From contig JASFXZ010000001.1 in the NCBI GenBank assembly GCA_032209605.1, positions 10,248,256-10,312,255 on the forward strand: a DNA stretch of 64,000 bases, written 5' to 3'. Positions 49,101 through 59,937 of the stretch are shown here, in pieces. Made by a program: the position numbers and the translations under genes. Under the pieces are notes generated by a model. The model saw only the letters and a list, made by a program, of their open reading frames with translations. It did not search any database and was not told the DNA's origin. The number at the start of each line of letters is the position of its first letter. The first letter of the stretch is position 1. This DNA is from Mactromeris polynyma. Lineage: Eukaryota > Mollusca > Bivalvia > Venerida > Mactridae.

Positions 49101-51933
49101 AGATGAACCAAGCTTCACCAAACTTTATTCTACTTCACTTTCACAACGAGAACTGACCATAATCTATGTCTTCTGTTCACCATTCCTTGTTCTGTAACAC
49201 AAACAAATATAATATTAGTAACACGGAAATGCTGAAACCAACACATTGGAGTGGAGGGGATGGAAAGCTGTAGCGTAGAACACACGTCATGATGTTGATG
49301 ATTTACCCAACTTACAATCAAATCCTCCTCCTCCTCTTCTTCCTCTTCTTCCACTTTTGCACTTTCGCCTGTATCAGGGTTCTCATCATTGTCTACTTCA
49401 ACCTCTTCCACCTCCTCAGTCACATCTGATTGGCCGAGGAGGTTGGATATCATTTCGTCCAGTGATTTCTAATCAAACATTTATATAAATATTTAGTGCA
49501 GTCATTTTAACAAAAGATTGATGACATTAAATAGCAGACAGGGGGTAATTATCAAAAGTAATCATAATACTAAATGTTTCTCTTTTTCCGAGGAGGCGGA
49601 CTTAATCATTAATCATGCACTTTTATGATTACTTTAATAATGATAATTCATTTGATTACAAACAATATTATAAACTGGCAGTAATCATGATTATTTTTCA
49701 AGTAATTTAAGATTTCTTTGTGTATTTCATTTGTACCAAAATTTAATAGGCTTTCAAGTAATTGGATAATTATATAATGATATGTTTACGTTATATGCTA
49801 CCATGTTGTAGCCCTAGGGGTAAACTGTCGTTTATTACACAACAGAATATGACACTTAAATGTGCTGATAATCTGTTAATATGGGGTAAAGATGCACTGA
49901 TTTAATAGAGTTAACAGTTTTCAATTACACATGATTATATTGCTCTTCTCCGATAATGGCACACTCTCAAATTTGAGAATTATGGCCATGCATTGCGGGT
50001 GGTAAAAAGAAACCGATTGCCAAGCCTCCTTAGAGGCAAGAAGTCTATGTGTATGGTGAAGATAACAAGAATGCAAGTAATGTAACAAGTCCTGCCTTAA
50101 GAGCATGGATTGAGTCAGCACTCACATCAACAGGAAGAGAGTTCCACTCAGTGATGGTACATGGAAGTATGAAAAGGTATCTGGCTGCTAAGTGATTATA
50201 ATGTCTGAATGGATATAGTGTCATGTAAATGGATGGTACTATATATCAACAAGCTCATAATGGATTCTATAGCAAATCAACAGTTTTGCCTTCTGCTTTC
50301 AAGGGACTCATAAAATAAATTCAATAATCAGTATATCTTTTTAAAATGTCAGAAGCTGCACCAGGAGGCTCATATTAATACAAGGAGTCAAAGAAAGATA
50401 ACAAGAATGTACGATACAAAGGCAGGTTGCTTGATTTACAATTGAAACAGGATTGTCTGAGAGGGTGTAGGTATTTTTAAAGGTTCAACATGATTTGGAC
50501 ATATATGCATGATATAGCACTTGTCTACACTCAATGACTCATGGTCATTGTCCATCTCTTCTCCCAAACTCAAACAAAAGGTATTGTCTTGTGTATGTGG
50601 CGTTCCCCGTAGTTACGTATTCTCTCTGTTTCGATGTTGTTGAGGTCTTTCTCTAATCACTTGATAGAATTGATTTTGACTTTCGGTCAAGCCAATCCCA
50701 GGTAAAATCCCCGCACTGCGGGGACAAACTGCAGGTAAAATCCCTGCCAAATGCCCCCGCACCACAGGGACATCCTTTTTTAAATATTTCACGAGATCTC
50801 GTTAAACTCCGGGAAAAGCTTGGCTAAAACGCGGACAAATCCCGTTAAAAGAACGGATATTTCCCGGCCCATTTCCCACTATTTTCGGTGCGAAAACAAA
50901 ACCACCGGCACTGCAGGGCCACCTGGAAGGTAAAAACACGGCCCATTTCCCCCGCTATCCCCCCAGTTCAGTTCAAACTTATTTATTTTACATCGATTGT
51001 GAAACAAGTTTTTACAACTTATACTAATCACTCTCGATGACTGCTTCCTGGCTACCAACCAGTACTCGCGCCAAATTTAGGGATTGTGAAGTTCGTGATC
51101 AAACTCCGCTCATCGCGGGGCTCGAACTCATGACCTTCGGATCAGGAGTCAGGCGCTCTACCCCTTGACCACTGCGCCTCCAAAACCTGGGGGGCTGTGG
51201 TTACAATTGACTGGTGCATAATTATGTTCTACTATAATTATTTATCGATCGCTAGTCGTGGAATCGTGCTCAGTCCAAAAAGTATAAACAGAACAGAACG
51301 GTTTAATAATAAGTATTCTCATTTCTCTCTATACGAGATCTTCAGTATAATAATTTACTAATAGAGTTTTTCGGTATAAAGCACTTTATCTATAATTTAT
51401 AAATCATGATTTTTTATTAAAATTTCATCATAAATTTCATAATATATATACAATAATTCAAATATTTTCATAGCATCTGAGGGGTCGAATTGACTTGCTG
51501 AATAATCGGAAAATATGGGTCGAGTTGTACAGTGGTCGAGTTGACTCGGATTTTTAGCAGGGGTCGAATTGTCCTGATACCAGATCAAAGGGGTTAGCTT
51601 GGATATTTTATGCGAGTGGAAGTTTCGACACTTCGGCTTAGATTTAAGGTTAGAGAACGGCTAGCGGGTATCGTACTTATTCTTATAGATGCATATAAAA
51701 GACTTAAAATGCCTACCGTTGTCACAATGTCAACAAACCCCACCCACAATTTAACCATAGACACCGGCGTTTAACAAGGTATTTAACTGTAAGTGACCAA
51801 ACTGGTTAAACGATAGTATTGTTGCTTTAATGGAATTATATAAATACACTATTTTGTAAGTAATAATCACTGCATTTATAAATACCTCAGCCTCAGGGTC
51901 ATTTTTTGCGACGACCTCGTTCCCTAACGCCAT
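43147..51933 (-). CDS. UQCRH: Cytochrome bc1 complex subunit 6 (hinge protein)
   Basis: UQCRH is the acidic intermembrane-space subunit of respiratory complex III that helps cytochrome c1 meet cytochrome c. Exons (minus): 51933-51886, 49468-49316, 48605-48561, 44532-44371, 43179-43147; all in phase 0. Exon 4 gives DPVTEIRENC, LEECNSRVSS and WVHAVDHC, matching the family's VDPLTTVREQC ... CDERVSSR ... LHARDHC with the paired cysteines. Exon 5 gives ISKELFTKLK and stop, like the family ending AHKLFNNLK. Exon 3 codes PEAEPEEEEEEADLI, the usual acidic segment. Exon 2 (51 codons, also Glu-rich and also ending DLI) is extra: with it the protein is 146 aa, without it 95 aa, the normal size. Exon 2 is therefore probably a cassette. 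A tandem repeat abuts the exon 4 acceptor. Convergent with VPS28. Confidence 0.92.
44540..44757. repeat. Tandem repeat next to UQCRH exon 4
   Basis: About a dozen diverged copies of GTACTATGGGATATCATAA, with GATATC palindromes. It begins within 10 bases of the exon 4 acceptor, so repeat sequence forms the polypyrimidine/branch-point region. Confidence 0.85.
46034..46893. mobile_element. Fold-back element D (CTAGAGTTCTCTCC arms)
   Basis: It is flanked by a 12-bp direct repeat TGCACCAAACCA (46022-46033 and 46894-46905). TCCATCTAGAGTTCT near the left end is repeated inverted at 46846-46860. Both sides contain subrepeats (CTAGAGTTCTCTCC twice, GGAAACCTGGTTCAGGTT twice on the left; AAACCAGTTT words on the right). 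It lies in the intron between exons 3 and 4 of UQCRH. An 84-codon frame inside (46261-46515) resembles nothing known. Confidence 0.6.
46581..46710. repeat. Four 32-33-bp tandem units
   Basis: CACCTGGAGGTAGTTTGGTC followed by CGTTTGATAAAA is repeated four times with one or two changes. It lies inside fold-back element D. Confidence 0.9.
46906..48560. other. UQCRH intron 3 sequence, no feature
   Basis: AT-rich intron with only a trivial 20-bp duplication (CCGCAGTACAATTTAAGTTA near 47637). Confidence 0.4.
50582..50632 (+). repeat. Dispersed repeat family X, copy 3 (short)
   Basis: ATTGTCTTGTGTATGTGGCG and GTAGTTACGTATTCTCTCTG match the 3' end of the copies at 14040 and 56290. It lies in UQCRH intron 1. 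Confidence 0.6.
50968..51186 (-). mobile_element. tRNA-derived SINE, near full length
   Basis: On the minus strand: head GGCGCAGTGGTCAAGGGGTA (A box) and GAGTTCGAGCCCC (B box), a body with GTGATCACGAACTTCACAAT, then a 3' end AATAAATAAGTTTGAACTGA and ACTG. It lies in UQCRH intron 1. The 3' end resembles the LINE tail at 23895, suggesting the partner LINE used for its mobilisation. Confidence 0.8.
51478..51575. repeat. GGTCGARTTG word cluster
   Basis: Four copies of GGTCGA[A/G]TTG in one orientation within 100 bp, spaced irregularly. The word resembles the arm unit of fold-back element B; it may be a single surviving arm. Confidence 0.5.
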
Positions 51934-52713
51934 TTTGGATTTATAACTGCGCTTGATTCTTATGCAACGAAATACAACTTGATTATCTCCCTTGTAGTGT
52001 CAGTGCGTACAAGCGCATTTTGGTCAAGTATGAATCGTGACAAAAATGCAGATTCTTTCATTATTATTATGCAAAAATTTGGATCGTGCACTTATGGTCC
52101 AAGTGACTAACTTTGCGGCCACTTGTTTGTATTATTTAAGGTCAAGAGGCAATATTCTGTTTTATGATAGTGGGACCGTTATGATAGTCATAGTACCGTT
52201 ATGATAGCCCTATCTGATCATTATTGCTTATAATTAATTTGATACTTTGTTTTTGTTTTCTTCCCAATAATTCTGTGTAATTGTTAGATTACACTGGACC
52301 GATATGTAAATTTGGTCCCAGGTTTATAGTGTCATAGGCTCGATTTCTGTATCGAGTTGTTGTTTGTTTGTGAGCAACTCAATGCGTGTTAAAGATTGTT
52401 GGATGGAATTCCGTAGCCGTCGGATCGTATAGTGGTATGTTATGTTGAAATATTATACAAATTATGATTTAACTATAAACAAAACCAAACACAGTTATAA
52501 CTGAAACGAGCAAGCGTTTATTACTTTATAAATCGTATGTAATTCAAATACTCTAACTCTAAACTCACTGGCGGTTTTATACCAAATTATGCCCCTAAAT
52601 CCTCAATACAAAATGTAGACCTTAACCCCAAATAATACAATACGAAATAAGTAAACAGAATGTGTGCTGAAATATTCAACATTTGTTCAGATCCTAAGAT
52701 CCTTTGGTTTTGG
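51934..52713. other. 5' flank of UQCRH
   Basis: It presumably holds the UQCRH promoter. The duplicated phrase ACCGTTATGATAG (about 52187 and 52197) is the only local repeat noted. Confidence 0.4.
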
Positions 52714-53113
52714 TGTAAAGCCTAAGCTTCGGGGGTTACACTGACCTGAATGGTCAGCAACCTACGTGAAGAAATACTGCTGTATATATATGCTTTTATT
52801 TATCGTCGCCACCGGTTTCCCACATGGGCGACGCCTCCAGAAGAATGTTAGTCATATTAGATTTAAGAAATAAAGACATGCACTGCCTTATATACCCAGT
52901 CAGTGAGTAAAGGTTAAATATGAGAGGTGAGAGGTCAGGTAGATTTTAACTCGCCACATACATGTAAGTAGAGTTGCAATGCATGGGTGATTTCAATGTA
53001 CCTGACCAATGAATTTAATGCTTACTAAAAATAGACAACATGATACAAATACATGAAATGTATACTGGGGGAAACCGGAAATAAAGTGTTGGGACATAAA
53101 CAGTCCTATTACA
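52714..53113 (-). mobile_element. 3' LTR of a Ty3/Gypsy-type element
   Basis: A 400-bp unit starts TGTAATAGG and ends TTTACA on the minus strand (TG...CA). It has a TATATAAGGC box and AATAAA in proper order. It is preceded by a purine tract AGGGGAAGAGGAA (53126-53114), the polypurine tract. No second LTR copy was found in the window. Confidence 0.75.
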
Positions 53114-53529
53114 TTCCTCTTCCCCTAATTTGAATATTTTGAGTGAAAATATGTTTCATTACAAATGAACAAACTGACAAAATAAGAAAAACAAAAAATA
53201 CAGTCATGACATCTTGGCAGACAAATCATCAGCTGAAATTTAAAACGAGGCATGTCCATGTACACTATAGATATCAACATACTGTCAACAACCAATATAT
53301 TTCACATACATGTACATATATATTGTATATAAAAGCAAACAGCAATACATAAATGCATAATTAAGTAGAATAATAACAGTCAATATCAGTCAATATCATC
53401 ATCATATCTGGTGAAGGCTTTCTTCTCACAGTCACAGCCAGGAACTCAACACTTTATTTCTCGGTCATGTCATAGCATATGGTCGGCGTGGTTTAACATC
53501 GCAAACGTGTTATACTCTAAAGCACACAG

Positions 53530-53632
53530 TCAATGGTAAGGCAATATCAGACAACTTCTTTCTCATCTTTCGGTAGTATCCACAAAGTCCTAACCAAGAC
53601 TTATATTCGTGTACACCATTCTATACGGGCTC
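53530..53632 (-). pseudogene. Reverse-transcriptase remnant
   Basis: Directly after the protease frame's stop, in the same frame, the sequence reads LGLCGYYRK ... LSDIALPLT, the segment between RT and RNase H of Ty3/Gypsy polymerases. Nearly all of RT, RNase H and integrase is missing, so an internal deletion of a few kilobases is inferred. Confidence 0.75.
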
Positions 53633-54415
53633 CAAGTGAGGAAGCAATGCTTTATCCCTGGGACATTGCTCATATATCTTCCTCTTGTATACATCTGATA
53701 CTGGGTGCATCGTTCCCATTATATAATCAGCTTTGAGTTTAAATGAAGTGTCACAAACGTTCATTACTGATAATGTCAATTTATCCTCACACATATCAAC
53801 TGATGAGCTTGCAATCAAAACACCCTTGTCTACAAACTGATTTGAGGGCTCAAACCTGTTAAGTTTTGGTTTATTGTTGTCACATATATAGGCAGGTATC
53901 AACATTTCTGCTTTAGGAGGTATAGTAACTGACTCCGTAATTTGTATCTTAGTACAAAACAATGTTTGGTACTTATGAAGTTGAACTTTACCTAGTTTGT
54001 TTTTTAAGATACGTTTAGGAATCTTAAGACTAGCTTCATATTTTTCAATAAAATCTATACCTAAGATACCAATACTTTCATCAATATCAGCAACTATGAA
54101 GTTACAACTAACTGAGATATCTTCAATGTAAAAAAATAATTTACACTGTCCCTTGACATTTAAGTTGTTTCCATTAGCAGCAAAAAGTTGTATGTCTAAA
54201 GTTTCTAACTTTGGTTTATCTTTAAGTTTATGGTAACATGTACCAGACAATATAGAAACTGGGCTGCCAGTATCAACTAACATTCCACCTTTAACATAGC
54301 CCATGCTTGTCTTGACATAATAACAGGATGCCATTGATTTATTTTCACAACCGTTTGTTTGATGAAGGTTTTCATTGAAAATGGTAGAATTGTACAGTTT
54401 AGTTGTACTGCTCAA
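53621..54415 (-). pseudogene. Retropepsin (protease) frame of the LTR element
   Basis: A 264-codon frame has the aspartic protease active site VDTGSPVS near residues 42-49 and a C-terminal-lobe motif ILGIDFIEKY near 118-127. This is the usual start of Ty3/Gypsy pol. The frame runs into the deletion described at 53530-53632. The protease region is intact, but the element cannot be autonomous. Confidence 0.85.
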
Positions 54416-54847
54416 GTATGAACTTTTGCTAGGTGAGTCTCATGGTACTTGTTTATTGTTTGAATTATTTTCAGTTAACGTATTCTGTTCAACAGGGTTA
54501 ATAGGTTTGTCTTTAAATAAAGTTTCTACTTCCTGTCCCCAAGTTACAACTTCCTGTAGACATGACTGTGTTGCAATGAAGCACGTCTTTTTGTGGGGCT
54601 GTTACAGTAATATTTGGTAAATGCTCAGTGTGGACATTTGGGTCTGTATCACAATGAACATTATAGGTTACTGGCGGGGATGAGATAACTTTGTCACCTA
54701 CGTTACTTAAAAGTGACCTATCTTTAACATTACTCAAGTTTTGACTTATGGGGTTGTTATTAAACATATCAACTTTTATTATTGGCCATTCTTCATTTTC
54801 AGATACTATGGGTTTGACTGAGGATTCGACCATAATCTCAGTCTGTT
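54416..54847 (-). pseudogene. gag-pol linker of the LTR element
   Basis: The open frame 54833-54513 is low-complexity and polar, with no recognised domain. It lies between the nucleocapsid knuckle and the protease. Confidence 0.5.
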
Positions 54848-55601
54848 CTAGTTTCCCTGGTTATTGTTCTCTAAACCCATGTCTCTTTTAAGGTAGCACC
54901 TACTCTCAATGTGGCCCCTTTTTATTACAAAATCCACACCTAATTGGGGTAAACGGCCTTCCTTGATACGGTCTATTTGTCTCATGATTGTGTTGTTGTG
55001 GCACAGGGTAACTATTATTAGGGTTGCGGTCTGTAGTATTGTCCCTATGATAATACCCTGTGGCATTGGACCCATATTGACCCTGATTAGGACTAGCAAC
55101 CTGAAGGCCGGCTAGCTTTTGTTCTAATTTAGCGTCTAGTAATGACGATAACATCTGTTGCAATTCCTCAAGATTACATTCAGTCTTAAGGTTAGTGGGT
55201 CTCAAAGAAGAAATATCATGATCACCATGAGTTGCCCCCCTTATCTCATCATCACCAGGTTTAATAGTTTTGTACAACGGTCCTTGCATCGCACTGTATT
55301 CAACAGCAGCGCTAATGGCTCTTTCCAATGTCATGGGATGCGTAGATTGTACATGCTTTTGTAATTCAAAATTTCCTAAGCCATGAATATATTGGTCAAT
55401 TATGCATGTTTCTAGGGCATTACTGGGCATAGTGGGAAAAGCTTTTTGTCCTAAACGACGGATAGCATAGCCAAAATCTGCTACAGACTCGCATGTTTGC
55501 CTTTTTCTATTGCGAAACTCGCATCTATAACCTAATTCTCTTTCTGGGGGACTAAATCTTTGGGTCAGAATTATTTTCCTAAGGAAGCGGGTATGTGCCA
55601 A
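54848..55601 (-). pseudogene. gag fragment of the LTR element
   Basis: Capsid-type residues include CESVADFGYAIRRLGQKAFP and TLERAISAAVEY, followed by a CCHC zinc knuckle. The C-x2-C half of the knuckle is in one frame and the H-x4-C half in another, so a single-base frameshift lies in it near 54917. The N-terminal gag and the 5' LTR are absent beyond about 55610. Confidence 0.8.
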
Positions 55602-56289
55602 AATGTTGCTAAATATGGAAGAATGGCGAAATATAAATGTGTTCGATGTATGTTTATCTTAACCCTAATATCATTTATTTGTTATCATTTTTGTTATTTT
55701 TAAGCCTCAAAATGTATATATCTCGTAGCAAACTATAAAATATTGATGTTTTTTTCTGCGCAATGGAACACATCAAGATAATTATGCTGTATCTTAACAT
55801 CATTGTATAATGATTTTTCCAATTGTCATTCTATAAATGATATCATTCATCAAAGAACACTAAAGGGACTACATATCCAAGTGTTATATGTATTCATCAG
55901 ATCTACACCATTTAAATCAAAAGGAATATCTCATCACTAACGGAGATAACTAGCAATATGCTAAGCAAGTACTTTGGTGAAAGTGGATGTAATGTATTTC
56001 AAAGTGATGGTAAAGTTGATACCCTTACAGCTGAAACAACATTTGATTGAAATTCACATTGTGATACAATCATTGCATGGTGGGTACAGACCTCCTAATT
56101 GCATTATGCTGCTTGCCTGAAATTACCAGTCACAATATGCAATTTGTTTCTGGAAAAAATACGATAAATACTAAGCGTAAAAGGGCTTGGAACATCACAT
56201 GTACTCAAACTAAACTTGGAGCTGAATTGTGAAGTATCCTACCATCCTTCCATTCATTCATCTATTTACTGGATGTGGCACAATGCATT

Positions 56290-56450
56290 TTTGGTAAAGG
56301 TCTTTGTGCCCCTGCTCCCTAACGTATGAACTCTTGAGCCTCCTTAAGTGCCTTATGTTTTATGGATTGTTGTTTTCACAGAGGTCTGTGTGGGGAGGCA
56401 CTGTCTTATGTATGTGGCGTTCCCTGGCAACATATTCTCTCTCTTGCCTT
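56290..56450 (+). repeat. Dispersed repeat family X, copy 4
   Basis: The closest relative of the copy at 14040-14220: shared AGTGCCTTATGTTTTRTGGA, TTGTTGTTTT, TGTGGGGAGGCA and TGTCTTATGTATGTGGC. The overlapping 125-codon frame (56304-56681) is attributed to the repeat. Confidence 0.65.
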
Positions 56451-56999
56451 ATACATGCAAATGTATTCCTTACTGCATGTGTAGCACAGCAAGATATAGT
56501 TAAGCCTGGTGAAGAAGTAATGACACAATTGTATAATAAACGTACATGCAAAAACAAAACGGACAAAGTATACAATGTGGTTGTGGGGATGGTGATAACA
56601 CACCCTTTATGCATTATTATTTCCAGAGCAATAACAGTGATTTCAAGGGCTATATGTTTGGTCTCTTGTCATTATGTATAATACTTCGTGAAATTTACAA
56701 CTACAATGATGTGTTCTATATGGTTGACTTGTTTCTGTACAACGCTTTTGTTTTCGGATATTGACACGGGTTAATAATTTAAGCGCAGAGACAGTCGCTG
56801 TGGTTGTGCTCACTCTCTAGCCGGCTGTCTTGCAGTGTTCATAGAATTTTGCCATACTTTTCAGAGAGTTACAAACTAGTTTCGTGTAGGTTTTGTTAGT
56901 ATGTACAAGTGCATTCGGAGAGAAAACTTAAAATTGGCAAGGTTTTATAGGTGCTGTGTGCTATAGTTTACGCCGTATTCAACATTACTTCAGTTATTT

Positions 57000-57125
57000 A
57001 CGGAGGTTTATTGACCTACCCAGTATTTGGGGAATAAAAACCAGCATTAACATGTCCTTCCGCAAGCAACTGGCAACTTCCCACATGAATCAACGGCGGA
57101 AAACACATTTATTATGATGTCTCAT
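57000..57125 (-). mobile_element. SINE-body fragment (weak)
   Basis: GGTTTATTGACCTACCCAGT, GGCAACTTCCCACATGAATC and nearby order resemble the bodies at 37056 and 59102, but are more diverged; no tRNA head. Confidence 0.4.
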
Positions 57126-57733
57126 ATTCCAGTAAACTCATCATGGAGAGCATACGCCTCATCCTAGTTCCTGCCTACTGAATCCTTATTGTGATTTCGA
57201 ATGCTGTACCGACCTAGCTAACAGCTAACTAGCGAGCTGGCAAGTTTCTAAAGAAATACTATTTGACATGACAGCATATATAGTACTAGATAATATGCAC
57301 ATAGATAGGTAAATAGTGGTCAGGTATCTTAACGGTGTTCATACATGCTCGTGGAGAATCGATACAAATGCATCATATAACTATCATTATTTGGTGCACT
57401 GAAGTAATATATTTCACTTTAAATTGTTCCATTGCGGTATGAATATTCCTTTTTTCAATAGAGAGAGTGGACATATAATATGACTATAAAAACATGTTTT
57501 ACTGAAAATGTGTGGGTACATTTAGATAAAAAATTGCAAGTTTATATAATATAAAATGAATACATCTCTGCTTACAATAAAATGATAAAATGGTTATTTA
57601 AACGGTTATCTTTCGACAGCAACATGTATAACTATTATTGAACTTTTCGAAACGTTTGAGTATTTCCCACTGATCAGGTACTGTAATATTGAACTCGTTT
57701 AAAATGATTGTAGTGCCGATATTATTAACCATA

Positions 57734-59901
57734 TCAATTTTTAAACAGCAGAAAGATCAACGATATTCCACAAAACAATGCCATGGTAACACGGTTTATG
57801 TCAGCTCCACATATTGCGTCCTTGGTTAGCCCTGAGCGAGTGCTGTTGCTTTTGTCATATATATATGGTGAATGCACATTTAACCAAAATGTTATCTGTC
57901 TCCTCACAATTGTCGCCCTGTAATAAAATGTATACACTAATGTATTCGCGTTTAGTTAACAAGATTATTTTCCCTCATCTATGTTGCAAGCATTTAGTGC
58001 TTGTTTCAGCACTCTCGAGTGGGGTTCCTGAGAACAATGTACATTTGCAACGATTTTAAAGAGGTTTACTGTAATTTGCAACATTTTTCAAACCTACTTG
58101 AAACTGATTGTAACTGACAGTGCTAGTAATGTCCTACTCAGTTGGAAATGTCGGTATGCTAAAGCTATTTGTCCTATATGATCAAAATACGTCAAGATAA
58201 GTTAGGGATATTTGGTTCTGTAACTTGAAGTAAAGAAATATATATTATGCTTCATCATTCATCAACAATCCCATAAGCCGACTGTGATGGATGTACAATT
58301 TTCATTACCATATGATTTGCAAAATTTCTACCCATGTAATGACGCAGCGTAGTTTCCAAAATTGGAAGCTAGGTTTATAAAATACGTACATGAACATGTT
58401 TCTCGCGTATATGATATTTTATCACATCATTGATATTCAAATATAGATTTGTTTAATATACATATAATATTGGTATATGGATAATATACTTGCTTCAGAA
58501 ACAAGTGCCCGACGGCAGGGGACGGTGCTGTCCAGTAGAAAGTTCTGTTATAGATATGAAAATGGCTGTAGTGGGTCAGAGCACTCTGCAATGAAAGAAC
58601 ATGTATTTGATGAAACCATTTCATTGAGATTATTTACGATTATACAAATAATTGATAACTGACGTTGACAATGAATCTATACTCAAATTTTAGACTTCAT
58701 TCGTGAGAATAGCGAGGTCGTGATTATAGCCAGGAAAACATCTCACAAAATATAGTTAACTATACCTTATTATTTCTAGACTGGTCCACTCATGATTCAC
58801 ATCAGTGTAAACAATACTTACAGCAGTTTTGCCAAAACAGTCCAATGGTTGAAGAAATGTGTCATTATCCTGTACACTAAACTTTCCGACAGATGTCGTT
58901 TCACCTTGACAGTCCACGGTTCGAGCCTGAACCATGAGTCCTTCCATAAACCAGTCCCCGGACGAATTAAGAAAAACTGCAATATAATTGGTAGTGGATA
59001 TGAGATATCTGATATTAACACCGGTTTGGTCGAAACGTTGTCAGGTCTGTGTTGGATTTAGGTAAGCATATGCTTTTAACTACCTATGTTTATGTTATAT
59101 ACGGCGGTCTGTTGACCTAACAAGTCTTCCTGGGTATCCAACCAGTACTACCCTGTTCTTTGGCATACACCTAAAACTCTCTCCCACGAATCCGAGGCTG
59201 AGGACCAATGATTTGAATGCATTATCTTCAATCAAACTATCACACAGAACAAATGCCTCGGCCAATCTTCGAACCTGCAACATCCAGTGTGGCAGTCGAG
59301 TGCTCTACCGACAGAGCTAAGCGGACAGACATGTACATTCAAACAAAAATCATATAGTGATTAATTGACACTACCCGAGATATACGGTAATGATATCGTT
59401 GTGTACTATACTGATGCTGATTTAATAATTCTCAATTAATGGCAGTGACGGAAAATCACAAAACGGGTTTAAAGGTGGATGCATAATTAGTAAAACTCTA
59501 CAGAATATTCTTGACTGCGAAACTATATTAGTATAGACGGAATCTTGTTGTCAGTCGCTCTACCCTAGTCCATCATGCCTCTTTATATGACTGTTACAAA
59601 TTGTCAAGATCATATACTTGTATAGCTGGTTAGATGCTACGCGATACATAAATGTTATTCAGCGTTCAAAATGAATAAATTTAGTGTGTGAATTTACTCA
59701 CGAACCTTCAATCACATCTCCGGGGCTGTATTCTGTAGCATTCAGTTTAAACGTAAATGGAGATGGTGGATCAGTAGTGGCTGAGACGTTGTGATTTGGC
59801 ACCATATATTTGCAAACTTTAGGTTCATTTGGTGCACCCATGCTGTAACCATAGGAGTAACTCATAAGGGAGAAGACGAACAAAGCGACGATCTGATACA
59901 T
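57734..59901 (-). CDS. Reeler-domain secreted or GPI-anchored protein
   Basis: Exons (minus): 59901-59706, 58976-58822, 58585-58494, 57917-57734; 208 aa. A signal peptide (MYQIVALFVFSLMSYSYG) leads into GAPNEPKVCKYMVPNH, YSPGDVIE, FMEGLMVQAR, FYWTAP and FLKATIVRRQITFW, the ordered hallmarks of a Reeler domain as in insect defense protein l(2)34Fc/noduler and ferric-chelate reductase 1. The C terminus after CGAD is a hydrophobic tail ending LLFKN, suggesting a GPI signal or a single membrane anchor. Phase works only with a weak GTTCGT donor for exon 1 and a GC-AG intron (AA|GCAAGT) after exon 3; alternatives hit stops or shorten the domain. A 5' UTR exon begins at 59934 after an acceptor TGTTTCAG. 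The role is unknown; relatives are linked to immunity or nodulation in insects. Confidence 0.85.
59102..59325 (-). mobile_element. tRNA-derived SINE in Reeler-gene intron 1
   Basis: Minus-strand head CCGCTTAGCTCTGTCGGTAG (A box region) and GCAGGTTCGAAGATTGG (B box), then a body shared with 37056-37185. No functional tRNA fold. Confidence 0.75.
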
Positions 59902-59937
59902 GTTGGAAGGTACTGGTTTCGTGCAGATTTTCTTCTG

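Larger units (their letters stand above)
55611..57733. other. Intergenic, repeats only
   Basis: It contains family X copy 4 (56290-56450) and a SINE-like fragment (57000-57125); otherwise nothing supported. Confidence 0.4.

Noticed and set aside
51110..51186. Possible tRNA gene on the minus strand
   Set aside because: It has A and B boxes but poor stems and is followed by a SINE body and LINE-like tail; related diverged copies occur at 41.3 kb.
56304..56681. 125-codon open frame
   Set aside because: Its first third is dispersed repeat family X, copies of which elsewhere do not keep the frame.
59268..59325. Possible tRNA gene on the minus strand
   Set aside because: Same reason: SINE head with a body shared with 37.1 kb and no acceptor stem.
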